From: Punica granatum
Taxonomy: Eukaryota; Streptophyta; Magnoliopsida; Myrtales; Lythraceae
Length of the DNA stretch: 64,000 nt
Assembly (NCBI RefSeq): GCF_007655135.1
Contig: NC_045134.1
Coordinates: 14,404,982 to 14,468,981 of the forward strand
Reading direction: 5' to 3'
Shown here: positions 48,800 to 59,752 of the stretch, piece after piece
How the letters are laid out: each line of letters opens with the position of its first letter
How positions within the stretch are numbered: position 1 is the stretch's first letter
The notes under the pieces: model-generated
The model's input: the letters and a program-made list of their open reading frames with translations, nothing else
Told to the model about the DNA's origin: nothing
Databases searched by the model: none
Made by a program: the position numbers and the translations under genes

Positions 48800-49479
48800 A
48801 TGGCTATAACAATTAAACAATATCAATATACATAAGCACAATCCCAATCCTATTACAATTGTATCATATTATCATCACATATCTCATACACAATCCGCAT
48901 ACACAATCACATTACATATCTCAAGTCAAAATGAAATATAAGAGGACAATATCTCTTAAATCCTTTCTCACATCATAGCAGAACGATTTCTTAATCTCTA
49001 ACTATCATATATTCTTCTTAAATAGTTTATAATAAAATAAAATTTTAATATTTTTTAAAATAAAAAAATAAAAAAATATTAAATATATTAGAGTTAAAAT
49101 TACAAATGAATTTAGATATTCTGAAACAAATAAAAATGAAAAATAAAAATCAAAGAGAGAGAGAACAAAGGTGACCGGAGAAGGGGGCGAGAGTGCCTCC
49201 TGCCAACAACCATCCCCATATGAGTTACGTTTTCAAATCTTCACATATCAGCAGTCTCGCAAAGTCACGTCAACAAAACTTGGTGGCATTAAATCATAAT
49301 TAATATTTGTCTAATATTTTACAGAATTGAAAAGTTATGCATAAAAATTGTTACAATTTTAGTTTTCCGATCGAAGTGTTACTTTTTTATGCCAATATAT
49401 TACTTTAATAAAAGATTTTGTACTAACCGTGTTGTTTTCCCTAATATCAATATAATTTTATTCAATTAGCTTCTATAAT
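48800..49479. other. AT-rich intergenic
   Basis: CACATAT-rich simple sequence is followed by AT-rich DNA. No gene recognised. Confidence 0.4.
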
Positions 49480-50805
49480 GGGAAAATTACAGCTAAAGCC
49501 CTAAAAGTTTCTGGTTTCTATTAATTGAGTCCTATATGTTTCGTTTTGGCTAAATCAGTCATGTAACATATAATTCGTTCGGTCCAAATCATAATTGAGC
49601 TGTAATAGACGATGAATTGGGACATACGGTCATTAGTTACTGATGTGGCATGTTTCATGTGGTACTCTCTTATGATATGGCATCATTTAGGCGAATAAAA
49701 AACTAAAAAATAATTTAAAGAAAAAAGGAAATTGATGGAGAACTCGGGCTCTCAGCAGGGAGGGGCTAATGGCCTCACCCACGAGTGGCAGCCCTCTCGA
49801 CGAGGTCGCCGGAGGCCTCAATGGAAGCCATCTATCTCATTGAGGGGGTTATGGTCACCGACGCTACTGTTATCCCCCACATCCCCTCCCCTTTCGCATA
49901 CAATTTCACATCCTTCACTTCAGCTGCCGCTTCCCCTGCAAATCCCATTTGGGCATCGGAGCTCCCTTTCTTCTCTTCATTGCCCGCAGAATTTTCCCAA
50001 CTGGGGGATTAGCTTGTCAATTTTTGGCATTTGTTCGAGTTCTTGAATAGATTGCTGGTTCATAGCAGATCTAATGCTTCGATTTTGTGAAGGCATACAA
50101 GCCAGATCTAATGCTTTGCTTTTTGCTAAATAAAAAAAAATATGATGGTATTGGCTTGTAAAATTATATCATGTTTGAAGTAGATGTCATAAGTTGATAT
50201 CAACACCACCAAGAATTGGGGCTTTCCCTTTCGTCCTTGTCCCTGAGAGGAGACTAACCATACTCATCCCCATCCTTTTTTCCAAGAAGCTCCTGCCTTA
50301 TTCGCCTTCTTCCTCTAATCCTTCCCAGTCTCCCTCTGCAACTTCGAGCAAATTTTAAATAAATAAATAAATAAAAATCCAGTCCCCATTGAACTGGGTG
50401 ATTTCTCCAGGTGGTAGCCCCCTCCCCCGAGATAAGGCTGTGGCACCTTGAGAGATAGCCAGTGACCTCATCCTAGGGGAATGGGGGCAGCCGGCGAGCC
50501 CGAGAAGCACAGAACCTGAAAAAGGGCTAGGACTTCTTCTTCAAGCACCCCCCCCCCCCCCCAAAAAAAAAAAACAAACATATTTTTTCCATTTTATAAA
50601 ATCCTTTTTTATTATTTTATATATAACCTGGTGGAAAATATTTAACGGTGTTAGTGATCACGTCATTCCGGTTACGACTCAATTACGATATGGACTAAAA
50701 GTGTATAACGGACTATATGTTATAGGACTAACTTTGCCAAAATACAACGTATAGGACTCGATCGACAAAATCTAAAAACTTTTGGGACTTCCACCGTAAT
50801 ATAAT
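49480..50805. mobile_element. Long-TIR Mutator-like non-autonomous element
   Basis: Inverted ends of about 200 bp: ATTACAGCTAAAGCCCTAAA on the left against ATTACGGTGGAAGTCCCAAA (complement of the right), followed by matching GAGTCCTATA and AACATATA blocks. The interior is GC-rich (GAGGTCGCCGGAGGCCTCAA, CCTCCCCCGAG) with mononucleotide runs at about 50550-50572. Frames inside (for example at 49732-50046) look like non-coding filler. The target duplication is not clear. Confidence 0.65.
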
Positions 50806-50821
50806 ATTTTAAAAAATTCTT

Positions 50822-50850
50822 CCCCATGTATGCACGGGTTACCTACTAGT
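50822..50850 (+). mobile_element. Possible Helitron 3' terminus
   Basis: Hairpin CCCATG-TATG-CACGGG (one mismatch) is followed ten bases later by CTAG and T, the layout of Helitron 3' ends (hairpin, short spacer, CTRR, host T). The 5' end (TC) was not located. Confidence 0.4.
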
Positions 50851-51229
50851 CGCATATACACTGAGGTTCACGCGACTGTGAATCTTTGACAAAGCTAATT
50901 GAATCTGGCTCAATCGAGTTGAGTGACAAAAATTCACAAAAATTTTAGATAGTGAAATTGCTCTCTCCATGTTTCAAATCTTTATTTTTAAATCGAAAAA
51001 CTTTAGCATCGCTAATTAAAGCTTAATCCGAGCTGAATGACCCCATTTTTCACTGGATCGATTGAAGTTGTCGATACTCCTGTAATTCAAACGGGATGAG
51101 TATGCCACATCATCCGCTTCTCTTGTTGTAAACTTACGTCATCCAAATTGCCCGCTTGGAAATATATAGCACAACATCTCCTCTTCTCTAATCTAATTTA
51201 ATCTAACCTAATCTAAAACATTAAGAGTT

Positions 51230-51551
51230 AGTCTGGGAATGCTGTGGGAGGTTTCATAATCACTTTTCCTTATAATTTTAAACATATTTGGTGCTTGCTG
51301 AGAAATTTTGAAATCATGGTTTGGGTCAAAATTGCGATTGTAAAAGAGATTTTCTCAAGTACGTTAATAGGTGCTTATGAAATCTATTTATGCTTATTTT
51401 ATTTCATGTATTAATAATTATTTTTTTTTACTTTCACTAATTTTCAATTATTCCCTCCTAAATGCTTTTAATTATTCTAAAATCAGCACTTATTTTTTAA
51501 CAATTATAATTTAACACTTTTATTTCAGTAACAACACTCCCAAACCAAGCC
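51230..51551. mobile_element. hAT-type MITE with 8-bp TSD
   Basis: Flanked by TAAGAGTT at 51222-51229 and 51552-51559. Inverted ends AGTCTGGGAATGCTGTG (left) and GGCTTGGTTTGGGAGTGTTG (complement of right) match imperfectly. An 8-bp duplication fits the hAT superfamily. No coding capacity. Confidence 0.6.
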
Positions 51552-51559
51552 TAAGAGTT

Positions 51560-51890
51560 CATCTGAGAGTACGATGAGAAGTTCTATAATGACATTTTCT
51601 TATAATTTTAAGCAGATTTGGTGTTAAGTGAGAGTTTTCAAAACCACTGCTTGGGTCAAAGTTGCGATTGTAAACGTGATTTTCTCAAGAGGTTTAATAG
51701 GCGCTTATAAAATCTGTTTTTGCTTATTTTTTTTTTTTTTTTTGGACAATTGTAAACTGCTGAAAGTAAAAAAAAGGTAATTATTAATATTAAAAATAAA
51801 ATAAGCAAAAACAGATTAGACATGCTTTTATTTATTCTAAAATTAGCACTTATTTTTTTAATAATTATATTTAAGAACCGGCATTTTTTA
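51560..51890. mobile_element. Second copy of the hAT-type MITE, truncated
   Basis: Begins directly after the TSD of the previous element and matches it through TTATAATTTTAA(A/G)CA, TTGGGTCAAA(A/G)TTGCGATTG and AGCACTTATTTTTT, but lacks a recognisable right end. The two lie head to tail. Confidence 0.55.
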
Positions 51891-51929
51891 GACATGCATA
51901 CACACATATAATTACATATGTTTATATAC

Positions 51930-52170
51930 ATATATACATATATATATATATATATTATGGCTGAGCTTTAAAAAAAAAAGAGGAGGATGTGTAACTTGTT
52001 TACGATGGACTTGCCCACACCCTATCACCTGTCCCATCCTTTTTCCACCGCCATTCAATTTTTTTCTTTTTCTTCTTCATTGTCCTGTTCTTGGCTGGAG
52101 AAGTCGAGAAAGAAAACAGAGGAAACAGAGAGAGAGAGAGAGAACGAAGGAGAAGAAGAGAAGGGGAGGT
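51930..52170. other. Microsatellite-rich spacer
   Basis: TA run near 51936-51956, A run at 51971-51980 and GA run at about 52128-52142. No gene. Confidence 0.5.
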
Positions 52171-52179
52171 GAGAGCGTC

Positions 52180-52494
52180 ATGGATTAGGAGCTACAAGGA
52201 GCAAATCGTAATAAAAATGGAGTTATGGGTAGAAATAGAAAAGTAGAAATATATGGGGGTATATTTGTAATTGGCTGGTCAGTTAGTTACAGAAAGGAAT
52301 ATGCATGTGATTGCCAGTAGATTACTCGTATAAAGCTTCTTATGTAAGGAGTGATAATCAATGAAAATATAGAAAATTGTCTCACCTTCTATCTCTTGCT
52401 CTCTCCTTTCTCATTCTGCCGAAGTCTCTTCCTCTTTCATTCTTCAACACTCTGCTATCTGCTCTTCCTCTCACCATCAATTTAGTCTATCACA
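52180..52494 (+). repeat. 5' LTR of gypsy 2 (left boundary unresolved)
   Basis: Non-coding stretch ending CTATCACA at 52494 directly before the primer site. A TATAAAG motif lies at about 52330 and a pyrimidine-rich U5-like region at 52380-52480. With no 3' LTR to compare, the left end cannot be fixed. Confidence 0.5.
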
Positions 52495-52496
52495 AT

Positions 52497-52508
52497 TGGT
52501 ATCAGAGC
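52497..52508 (+). other. Primer binding site, initiator tRNA-Met
   Basis: TGGTATCAGAGC, identical to that of the gypsy element at 42-48 kb. Confidence 0.88.
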
Positions 52509-52529
52509 ATCTCTTGGCACCTAGGGCGA

Positions 52530-53680
52530 TGGGAACACGCGCGCAAGAAGTCAGCAAGATGGCCATAACATTGGAGGAGCAAGATAAGGCGATCCTTGAG
52601 CTCAAGAGCAATACGGGCAACACGAGCAACAGGATTGACCAGCTGGCTGAGCTGATCAGTGGCCTGACACTGCAACAAAATCGTCTAATACAACAACTTC
52701 AAATAGGTGAGTCGAAATCCACTTCACACCTATCTAGTGGATCTGATGTTGGGTATTATTCTGCTACCGCTAGAATTGCCAAGCTTGAATTTCCGAGGTT
52801 TGGGCGAGAAGGAGTGAAGGATTGGTTATACAGGTGTGAACAATTTTTTGAAGTGGATAAGTTTGATGATGAGTTTAAATTGAAGCTGGTAGTGATACAC
52901 TTGGAAGGGAAGGCTTTGTAGTGGCATCAGTCATCTATGATATCATTGACTGCTGAGAATAAGGTTGTGAAATGGGAGGAGTATGTAGCCGCAGTAGTAG
53001 CTCGTTTTGGAGAGACAGCGTATGAAGATCCCATGTCTAACCTTAAGAACTTGAGGCAGTTTGGGTCTCTGAAGGAGTATATGGATGAATTTGACGCTTT
53101 AAGCAACAAGGTGACTATTAATGAAACAGATGCACTCAGCCATTTCCTTGGAGGGTTAAAAAACAAGATTCAATTGCCAGTCCGTATGTTCTACCCAACT
53201 TCCTTAGCCCAAGCTTACTCTCTAGCTAAGCTACAAGAATTGACTTATGGAGCTCTACACAAACCAGGCATTCCTCCTCCAAAATTACATAATCTATCTC
53301 TTTCTTCCAGTTCAATCATTCACCCTACTATGGTGACCACACCAACCAGGGTAAATTCACCTATTATGCCCAAAACTACCCCAGCATAACCCTCTAAAAC
53401 TATGGGTAATGACCATGGTATACTGCCATTACCCAATATTCCACCACAAAGAACCACAAACCTTTCCCTAAACAAACACCACAGAACTCTCTCTCACAAG
53501 GAATTGGATGAGAAAAGAGCAAAGAATTTGTGTTTTTGGTGTGATGAGAAATTTACACCAGGACATAAATGTTCTCGAAGACAAGCATTCCTCATTGAAG
53601 TAGAGGCTGTAGAAGAAGAAGAGCAGGAAGATGATGGAAGAGAGGAGGCACTGGAGATCAGTACACTACAGATATCTCTC
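52530..53680 (+). pseudogene. Gag with zinc knuckle (gypsy 2)
   Basis: Reads MGTRAQEVSKMAITLEEQDK, a coiled N-terminal part, then KLEFPRFGREGVKDWLYRCE, a stop at 52919 where the family has Gln (GKAL*WHQ), EEYVAAVVARFGE, NLRQFGSLKEYMDEFDAL and HFLGGLKNKIQLPVRMF. After another stop (53387) comes the knuckle LCFWCDEKFTPGHKC. All parts are in one frame, so the stops are point mutations. Confidence 0.85.
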
Positions 53681-53689
53681 AATGCCTTA

Positions 53690-54030
53690 TTAGGTACTTG
53701 TAACTTTCAAACCATGCGAGTAGTGGGTACTATAGGTAGGAAGTTGCTGCATATTTTGGTGGATTCAGGCAGTACACATAATTTCCTGAATGCAAACATA
53801 GAAAGAAGGTTGGGATGTAGTACAAAAAGGGTACCTGCTGTTAAGGTGTCTGTAGCCAATGGTAACGAATTATCGTGTAACCAGGTATGCAGAAGTTTAA
53901 TGGAAGATGCAAGGGAATGAGTACACGGCTAACACGCTACTGTTAGCATTGGATAGCTATGACATGGTATTAGGGGTGCAATGGCTATCCACCTTAGGGG
54001 ACATTCTGTGGAACTTTAAGGAGTTATAGA
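53690..54030 (+). pseudogene. Aspartic protease (gypsy 2)
   Basis: Protease core HILVDSGSTHNFLNANIERR with the D-S-G triad near 53758. A frameshift near 53890 moves the reading to EYTANTLLLALDSYDMVLGV and QWLSTLG before a stop at 54027-54029. Confidence 0.8.
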
Positions 54031-55570
54031 TGAGATTTAAGTTAAAGGGAAAAGATAGCGTGTTGAGGGGAAATGATGTGGAAGAATTGAAAACTATTGA
54101 TGAGGAACAAATGGAGAAACTACTACTAAGAGGGAATCAGTTAGCTGCAATCCAATTGTGTAGCCTGCAGTTGGCTGACCTAAGCAAGATACCTGTCACT
54201 AGCAGTAAAGAAAAGAGCATGGCTCAAGAATTGGCAGCATTACTCAAGGAATTTGAAGACATTTTTGAAGAACCAAAAGGCCTACCTCCCAAGAGAGCTC
54301 AAGATCACATAATTCCCTTGAAGGAAGGGTTTCAACCTGTCAACATCAGGCCTTACAGGTATCCCATTCTATAGAAAAATATCATTGAGAAGATGACAGC
54401 AGAAATGATGGAGGCAGGGATCATTCAACATAGCCATAGTCCATTTTCTTCTCCAATGGTGTTAGAAAAGAAGAAAGACAATTCTTGGAGGATGTGTGTG
54501 GACTATAAAGGACTCAACACTCTAACTGTCAAGGATAAGTTCCCTATTCCCTTGGTGGAGGAGTTGCTAGATGAGCTACATGGGTCTTCAGTTTTTTCGA
54601 AGGTTGACTTGAGATCTGGATATCACCAGATCAGGATGCATGGACCTGATATGTATAAGACAGCTTTTAGAAACCATGAAGGTCATTATGAGTTCTTGGT
54701 TATGCCATTTGGTCTCACCAATGCTCCATCAACTTTTCAAGGGTTGATGAATGAGGTGTTCAAGCCATATCTTAGGAAGTTCGTATTGGTCTTTTTTGAT
54801 GATATCCTGATTTATAGTCAGGATTGACAACAACACATGAGGCACTTGAGGAGAGTTTTCTCCACCTTGAGGGAACACTCCTTATTTGCTAAAAGATCTA
54901 AATGTAGTTTCGGAGAGGATAAGGTGGAGTACCTTGGACATTATGTATCAGCAGCTGGGCTGTCCACTGATAGCAGGAAACTTCAGACAGTGCAAGAGTG
55001 GCATGTTCCTCGAACTCTTAAGCAACTAAGAGGATTCTTGGGTCTCACAGGGTACTATAGGAGATTTGTGAAGGATTATGGCAGCATTAGCAGGCCTCTC
55101 ACTGATCTACTGAAGAAGGACTCATTTCAATGGACTGAAACAACACAAGAGGCTTTTGATAGACTTAAAGGAGTCATGACCACCACTCCTATCCTAGCAC
55201 TACTAGATTTCTCAAAAGAGTTCGTGGTTGAGATTGATGCATTAGGGATAGGAATTGGAGCAGTATTGATGCAGGAAGGGCATCCAATAGCCTATATAAG
55301 TAAAGTGTTAGCTCCTAAACACCAAGCTCTATTTGTTTATGAACGAGAACTGTTTGCTATACTTTATACAGTTAAGAAGTGGAGTCATTATCTCATGGGA
55401 AGGCATTTCATCGTCAAAACAGATCATCAAAGTCTGAAATATCTGCTGGAACAAAGGTTGAATACACCACTTCAGCACACGTGGTTGGCTAAGCTACTTG
55501 GGTATGACTACGAGATCAGTACAAAAAGGGAAAGGAAAATGTAGTGGCAGACGCACTCTCTAGAGTAACT
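54030..55570 (+). pseudogene. Reverse transcriptase and RNase H (gypsy 2)
   Basis: Reverse transcriptase motifs are [52 protein letters not shown] and [12 protein letters not shown]. Stops occur at 54372 and 54825. RNase H follows (FVVEIDALGIGIGAVLMQEG, HFIVKTDHQSLKYLLEQR). In the first of these, Ser of the usual DAS motif is Leu. A 1-bp deletion near 55520 shifts the frame; beyond it YKKGKENVVADALSRV is readable. Confidence 0.87.
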
Positions 55571-55588
55571 AGTTAGGAGCTCTTATCT

Positions 55589-56209
55589 ATGGCTATATCA
55601 GTCATCTCTACTACCTTCTTGGAGAAGATTAAGAAAAGTTGGGAAAATGACTCCAGAATACAACAGCACATCAATGACTTGAAGGCTGATCAGTCATCTC
55701 ACCCCAAGTTCACGTGGCAAGACAAACAACTGAGGAAGAAGGGAAAATTAGTGGTGGGAAATGATGCTGCTCTGCAAAGAGAAATCATCTCGGTATACCA
55801 CTCCAGCTCAGTACGGGGACACTCTACGGCCCAAGCTACGGCTAAAAGAGTTGCTAGTTTATTATACTGGAATGGACTGTGGAGGCAGATATGATAGTTT
55901 GTAAGAGAGTGCCAAATATGTCAGCAGAACAAGGCTGAACATTTGGCTTATCTGGGTCTTCTTCAAACTCTACCTATGCCTAGAGCAATTTTGATTGATA
56001 TCAGCATGGATTTCATTGAAGGGCTTCCCAAATCGGGGGGAAAGGAGGTGATTTTTGTAGTAGTGGACAGATGTACGAAGTATGCCCACTTTATGGCTCT
56101 TGCTCATCCCTATTCAGCAACCATTATGGCTCAAGTCTTTTTGGACAATGTTTTTAAGTTGCATGGTATGCCTGAATCAATTGTAAGCGACAGAGTCATA
56201 GCACAGTGA
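55589..56209 (+). pseudogene. Integrase, N-terminal part only (gypsy 2)
   Basis: The zinc-binding region is readable: HSSSVRGHSTAQATAKRVAS, LYWNGLWRQI, two stops, then FVRECQICQQNKAEH. The core starts ISMDFIEGLPKSGGKEVIFV with the first catalytic Asp and ends at ESIVSDR, just at the second catalytic Asp. The Glu-containing part and C-terminus are absent. Confidence 0.85.
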
Positions 56210-56255
56210 CAAAGTCATACAAAATGTGTAAAATAAAGATAAGGATAAAAAAAAA

Positions 56256-57168
56256 AGGCAAATTATGTAAAAAGACATGATATTTGTTCAAATTTTCAAT
56301 TCTAATATGACCTTTCAAAAATAGCACAGAAAGATACGATCTTTCATTTTAATATCAAATCTAGCACACCCGTTAAATATTCCGTTAATTCTAATGGTAT
56401 TGGCAAAATAGGCATTGACGGTGCCATGTTTCGCTATATTATTTGATGAGTAGACCTCACATTTTTTATTTAATAAAAATAATTCTGAAAACTATAAAGA
56501 AAAAAAGGGAAAGGTTCGGTTGAACCTAAGGAGGAGGGAGGTTGGTGGGTCGACGGTGGTGGCTTCGATTGCAGCCACACGCCCCAATCAAGGTTGGCAG
56601 CTATCACAGAGTCACCGCCGGCTCCGATTGGGGGTTGGTGACCGTAATCGAGGTCACTACTGTTGGAATCGAAGGAGCCCCAATTTCGGGTCTCCTTCGA
56701 TTTCGGTGGTGGTGGCCTCGATTCCCAATTGGGGTCAGTGGCTATCATAGAGGTCGCTGCCGACCTCTATTGGGGGGTGGTGGCCGCAATCAAGGCCATT
56801 GCCGCCAGAATCAAAGAAGCCCCAATTTGGATCTCCTTTAATTCCGGGGATGGTGGCCGCAATTGAGGCTAGCACCGCTTGCCCCCCATTTCCCTTTGTC
56901 TTCAACCGACCATTTCCCTCCATTTTTTTTTAATTTTCAGAATTATTTTTATTAAATAAAAAATGTGGGGTCCACTCATTGAATAATATGGCGACATATG
57001 ACACTGTTAATGCTTAGTCAACCAATACTGCTAAAATTGATAGAATATTTAACGGCGAGATAGATTTTAAACTAAAATTAAAGGTTATGTCTTTATGTCT
57101 TATTTTCGAAAGATTGTGCTAAATTTAAGATTTTGAGTAAATGTCGTGCCTTTATACGTAATTAGCCC
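56256..57168. mobile_element. Long-TIR Mutator-like non-autonomous element
   Basis: TIRs of about 230 bp. The left end GGCAAATTATGTAAAAAGAC matches GGGCTAATTACGTATAAAGG (complement of the right end). Inner blocks ACATTTTTTATTTAATAAAA and ATAATTCTGAAAA are nearly identical in both arms. The centre (about 56520-56900) is GC-rich with repeated CCCCAATT(G/T)GGG and GGTGGTGGC phrases. Related in sequence to 40973-41735. Open frames in it are not genes. Confidence 0.75.
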
Positions 57169-57263
57169 TAAAAATGGAAAGAAATTAAAAAAGTAAGAAA
57201 AGATTGAGGACCAAGCATAGCTTTTCTCTAATGATGTAACTAGCGGTCAATACATAAATATTA

Positions 57264-57628
57264 GAGTTAAATGGACCTTGCCTTTCAACCTATGAGTTGA
57301 GTTTGGGTTTGGCCACTGACCTTCAAATTTTTGTAGCGTACCCTCGACCTAATCAAAAAATAAGCAAAAGTACCCCCTTAACCAAATTCCGATCAAAATT
57401 CTGGCCAAAAGAGAGGACATGCCACTCATATGTCATATACAAAAGAGCAAAATTGTCACTTCATTAATTAATTACCTGCAAAACCCAAACAAGGGTCATT
57501 CAATTTGCGAATTAGGGTAACAATCCACCCACTGCCTCTTTGCCCCGACCGAAGTCCAGAGAAGCCACAACCACCATCCCACTGGTTGACCCCATCTGCT
57601 CTATCTTTTGCTTATATATGTGTGTGTA

Positions 57629-57669
<41 letters not shown>

Positions 57670-58616
57670 ACTGGGCCTTGCAGCAATAAGTGTCTAGTTC
57701 AATGATCTTTCAGGCTCTCTCTTGGTCTTCTAACATATTAGAGAGAAAGTATCTGACATCTGTAATCTTCGAAAGAATGATTTGACTATATTTCATAGAT
57801 CGATAGCTTGGTCATGCTTCAAGACCGTGAACGAGCTTGTGAATACATTAAACGGAAGTGGGAGACTAGATACTGCATAGACATACAAGTGAGGTTCACC
57901 ATTCTCAAAAAATTCCGTCCTTGTTTGCTCAATTCTTTCAAGAATTGAAAGTCAGGCTATGATAAAAATCCTCTAAGACAGCCCATTCGAACCTTAGGTC
58001 GGGGCTCGTTCAATATCAATGGAAGGATAAGTAGAACATGAGGTGCTAACAGAAAAAAAAATACTAACATATGATACCAAGCACCTACTGAAAAATAAAT
58101 TTCATATGTGTTAAAGGGATATATCGGTATTCTAGGTGAATGTCAATCAGACAGTTCAGGATAACAAAACACTCAATCAGTAACAAGACATTTGCAGGAA
58201 TGACACTGATATCCATACTGTAGGGATCTTTTTGTGAGGAGAAATTTTGGGTTGAATCACTCAAAAATAGAAATCTAAGACACAAACTTATCAGCTAGTG
58301 CTGGAAAAGAATCACACTAAGAACGTGAATCCTATGATCTTTGGTGAGATGGTGCCTGTGGCAGCTCCTCTAGATTTGGTCCGAGCAAGAAGGCAGTAGG
58401 TGGCTCGGTGATTAATGAGGTGACACATTTACCCTTTCCTATATGACATGTGAGTGACATGTGCCTTCTTTTGGCCAGAATTTTGGTCAGAAATTGATTG
58501 AGGGACCACTTTGCTTATTTTCCGGTAAAGTCGGGTGGTACTTCGCAAAAATTTAAAAGGTTATGAGGCAAACCCAAACTCCCTTCACAGGTCGGGAGGC
58601 AAATTGCATTTTACTC
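57264..58616. mobile_element. Long-TIR Mutator-like element with perfect 9-bp TSD
   Basis: A 1353-bp element with TIRs of about 190 bp (left GAGTTAAATGGACCTTGCC, complement of right GAGTAAAATGCAATTTGCC; shared AAATTCTGGCCAAAAGA and ACTCA(T/C)ATGTCATATA). Perfect target duplications TAAATATTA lie at 57255-57263 and 58617-58625. The interior has a TA microsatellite (57630-57667) and unique sequence without a recognisable gene. It may carry a captured host fragment, which I cannot identify. Confidence 0.83.
57630..57667. repeat. TA microsatellite
   Basis: About 18 TA units inside the Mutator-like element. Confidence 0.85.
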
Positions 58617-58625
58617 TAAATATTA

Positions 58626-59054
58626 TATAGGGGTTTTGCGCATATATGTGTGTATATATATATTTCCAGATAGAAGGCTAGTAAGATGAATATAAATTCC
58701 ATAACTAATAAAGAAATACTGATAGTCTCACAACGACTATAAAACCTAAAAATTCTTACTTATCGAATTAAAACGTGGGTTATCTGTTGTATCTTCTTTG
58801 ATTATATCGTGCGCATACTTGGGAAACAAATGGAAAGGATAGTGCAACGTAGATTCCTCTTCCGTATTTTCCATTTTTCAAGGAATGACCTCAACATTTT
58901 TCTCATTCTCAACAGTTTTAACTGTATCCATTGACACTGGAATTTTGATATCCAACCTAACTATTTAGAGATGAAATGGTAGGAGAAAATCCAAGTACCT
59001 GTAATTGGAAATTACGTCTAGCTAATACAATCTCTATCTGAAGTAATTCCTATG
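58626..59054. other. Intergenic spacer
   Basis: AT-rich with a short TA run; no gene recognised. The last 14 bases form the SINE target duplication. Confidence 0.4.
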
Positions 59055-59243
59055 TAACCAACATAGGTTGATTTAAGCGGTTTGACGCTTGTTTCGCTTA
59101 TGTAAGGTCTTGGGTTCGAGTCCTTATGAATGTAGAAAATCCAGACTGAGAGAGTTTTACCCCTTAGTGGATCGACCTGGCTCGACTGGATTAGTTAGGG
59201 CCAATTGGGATTCCGAATATCATGATTCACACACAAAAAGAAA
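59055..59243 (+). mobile_element. tRNA-derived SINE (family S1), full length
   Basis: A 189-bp element with an A-box-like TTTAAGCGGTTTGACGC (about 59073-59089), a strong B box GGTTCGAGTCC (59113-59123), a body with TTTTACCCCTTAGTGGATCG and TGGATTAGTTAGGGCCAATT, and an A-rich tail. It is flanked by AAGTAATTCCTATG (59041-59054) and AAGTAATTCTTATG (59244-59257), a 14-bp target duplication with one mismatch. It is not a functional tRNA gene: the acceptor stem does not pair. Confidence 0.85.
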
Positions 59244-59329
59244 AAGTAATTCTTATGAGTTATATCTAATGTATTATTTCCTAATACAAATGCAATAATT
59301 TCCTAATAATCTTCTTCTTTGTTTTTTTT

Positions 59330-59752
59330 GGTAAATTATACTAGTGGTCCAAAAAGTTTTACAAATGTTTCAATATGGTACAAAAAGTTTTTTTTGCTAC
59401 TTGATAGTACAAAATATTTCAAAATTGTTTCAGTATAGTACAAATCGTCATCTCGCTATTGACGCCGTCAAACCGACGCTGATGGTGCAAAACCGATTTT
59501 TGTGGGACGTTCCATGATAGTGCAAAATATTTTGAATTTGTAACTTAATAGTACAAAATATTTTACGTAAGTTATATGATGGTGCAAAATTTATAAATTT
59601 TGTAAAGGACAGCTTGACGGCGTCAATGGCAAGATGACGGTTTGTACTATACTGAAACAATTTTGACACATTTTGTGCCATCAAGTAACAAAAAAAAAAA
59701 TTTGTACCATGAAACATTTGTAAAACTTTTTAGATCATAAGTGCAATTTACT
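59330..59752. mobile_element. Mutator-like MITE
   Basis: 423 bp with TIRs of about 140 bp (left GGTAAATTATACTAGTGGTC, complement of right AGTAAATTGCACTTATGATC; shared AAAAAGTTTTACAAATGTTTC and GACGCCGTCAA). Ends resemble those of the MITE at 32770-33061. The target lies in a T run, so the duplication cannot be read. Confidence 0.75.

Larger units (their letters stand above)
52497..56209 (+). mobile_element. Ty3/gypsy retrotransposon, decayed and 3'-truncated
   Basis: Order on the plus strand is primer site, gag, zinc knuckle, protease, reverse transcriptase, RNase H, integrase. The reading stops inside the integrase core at about 56195 (HGMPESIVSDR), and no polypurine tract or 3' LTR follows; a Mutator-like element begins at about 56256. 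Disablements include in-frame stops at about 52919, 53387, 54027, 54372, 54825, 55892 and 55895, and frameshifts near 53890 and 55520. It is an older, unrelated insertion to gypsy 1. Confidence 0.9.

Noticed and set aside
48398..48835. 145-codon open frame
   Set aside because: It is the translation of the 36-bp tandem array (period divisible by three), with the opposite strand equally open.
49732..50046. Open frames of 75-104 codons
   Set aside because: They lie inside the Mutator-like element at 49480-50805 and consist of low-complexity Pro/Ser/Leu sequence with no domain.
56520..56923. Overlapping open frames in several phases
   Set aside because: They lie in the repetitive GC-rich core of a Mutator-like element, no frame is preferred, and there are no domain motifs.
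59053..59130. Possible tRNA gene with B box GGTTCGAGTCC
   Set aside because: The acceptor and anticodon stems do not pair, and the sequence recurs with tails and target duplications. It is a SINE head.
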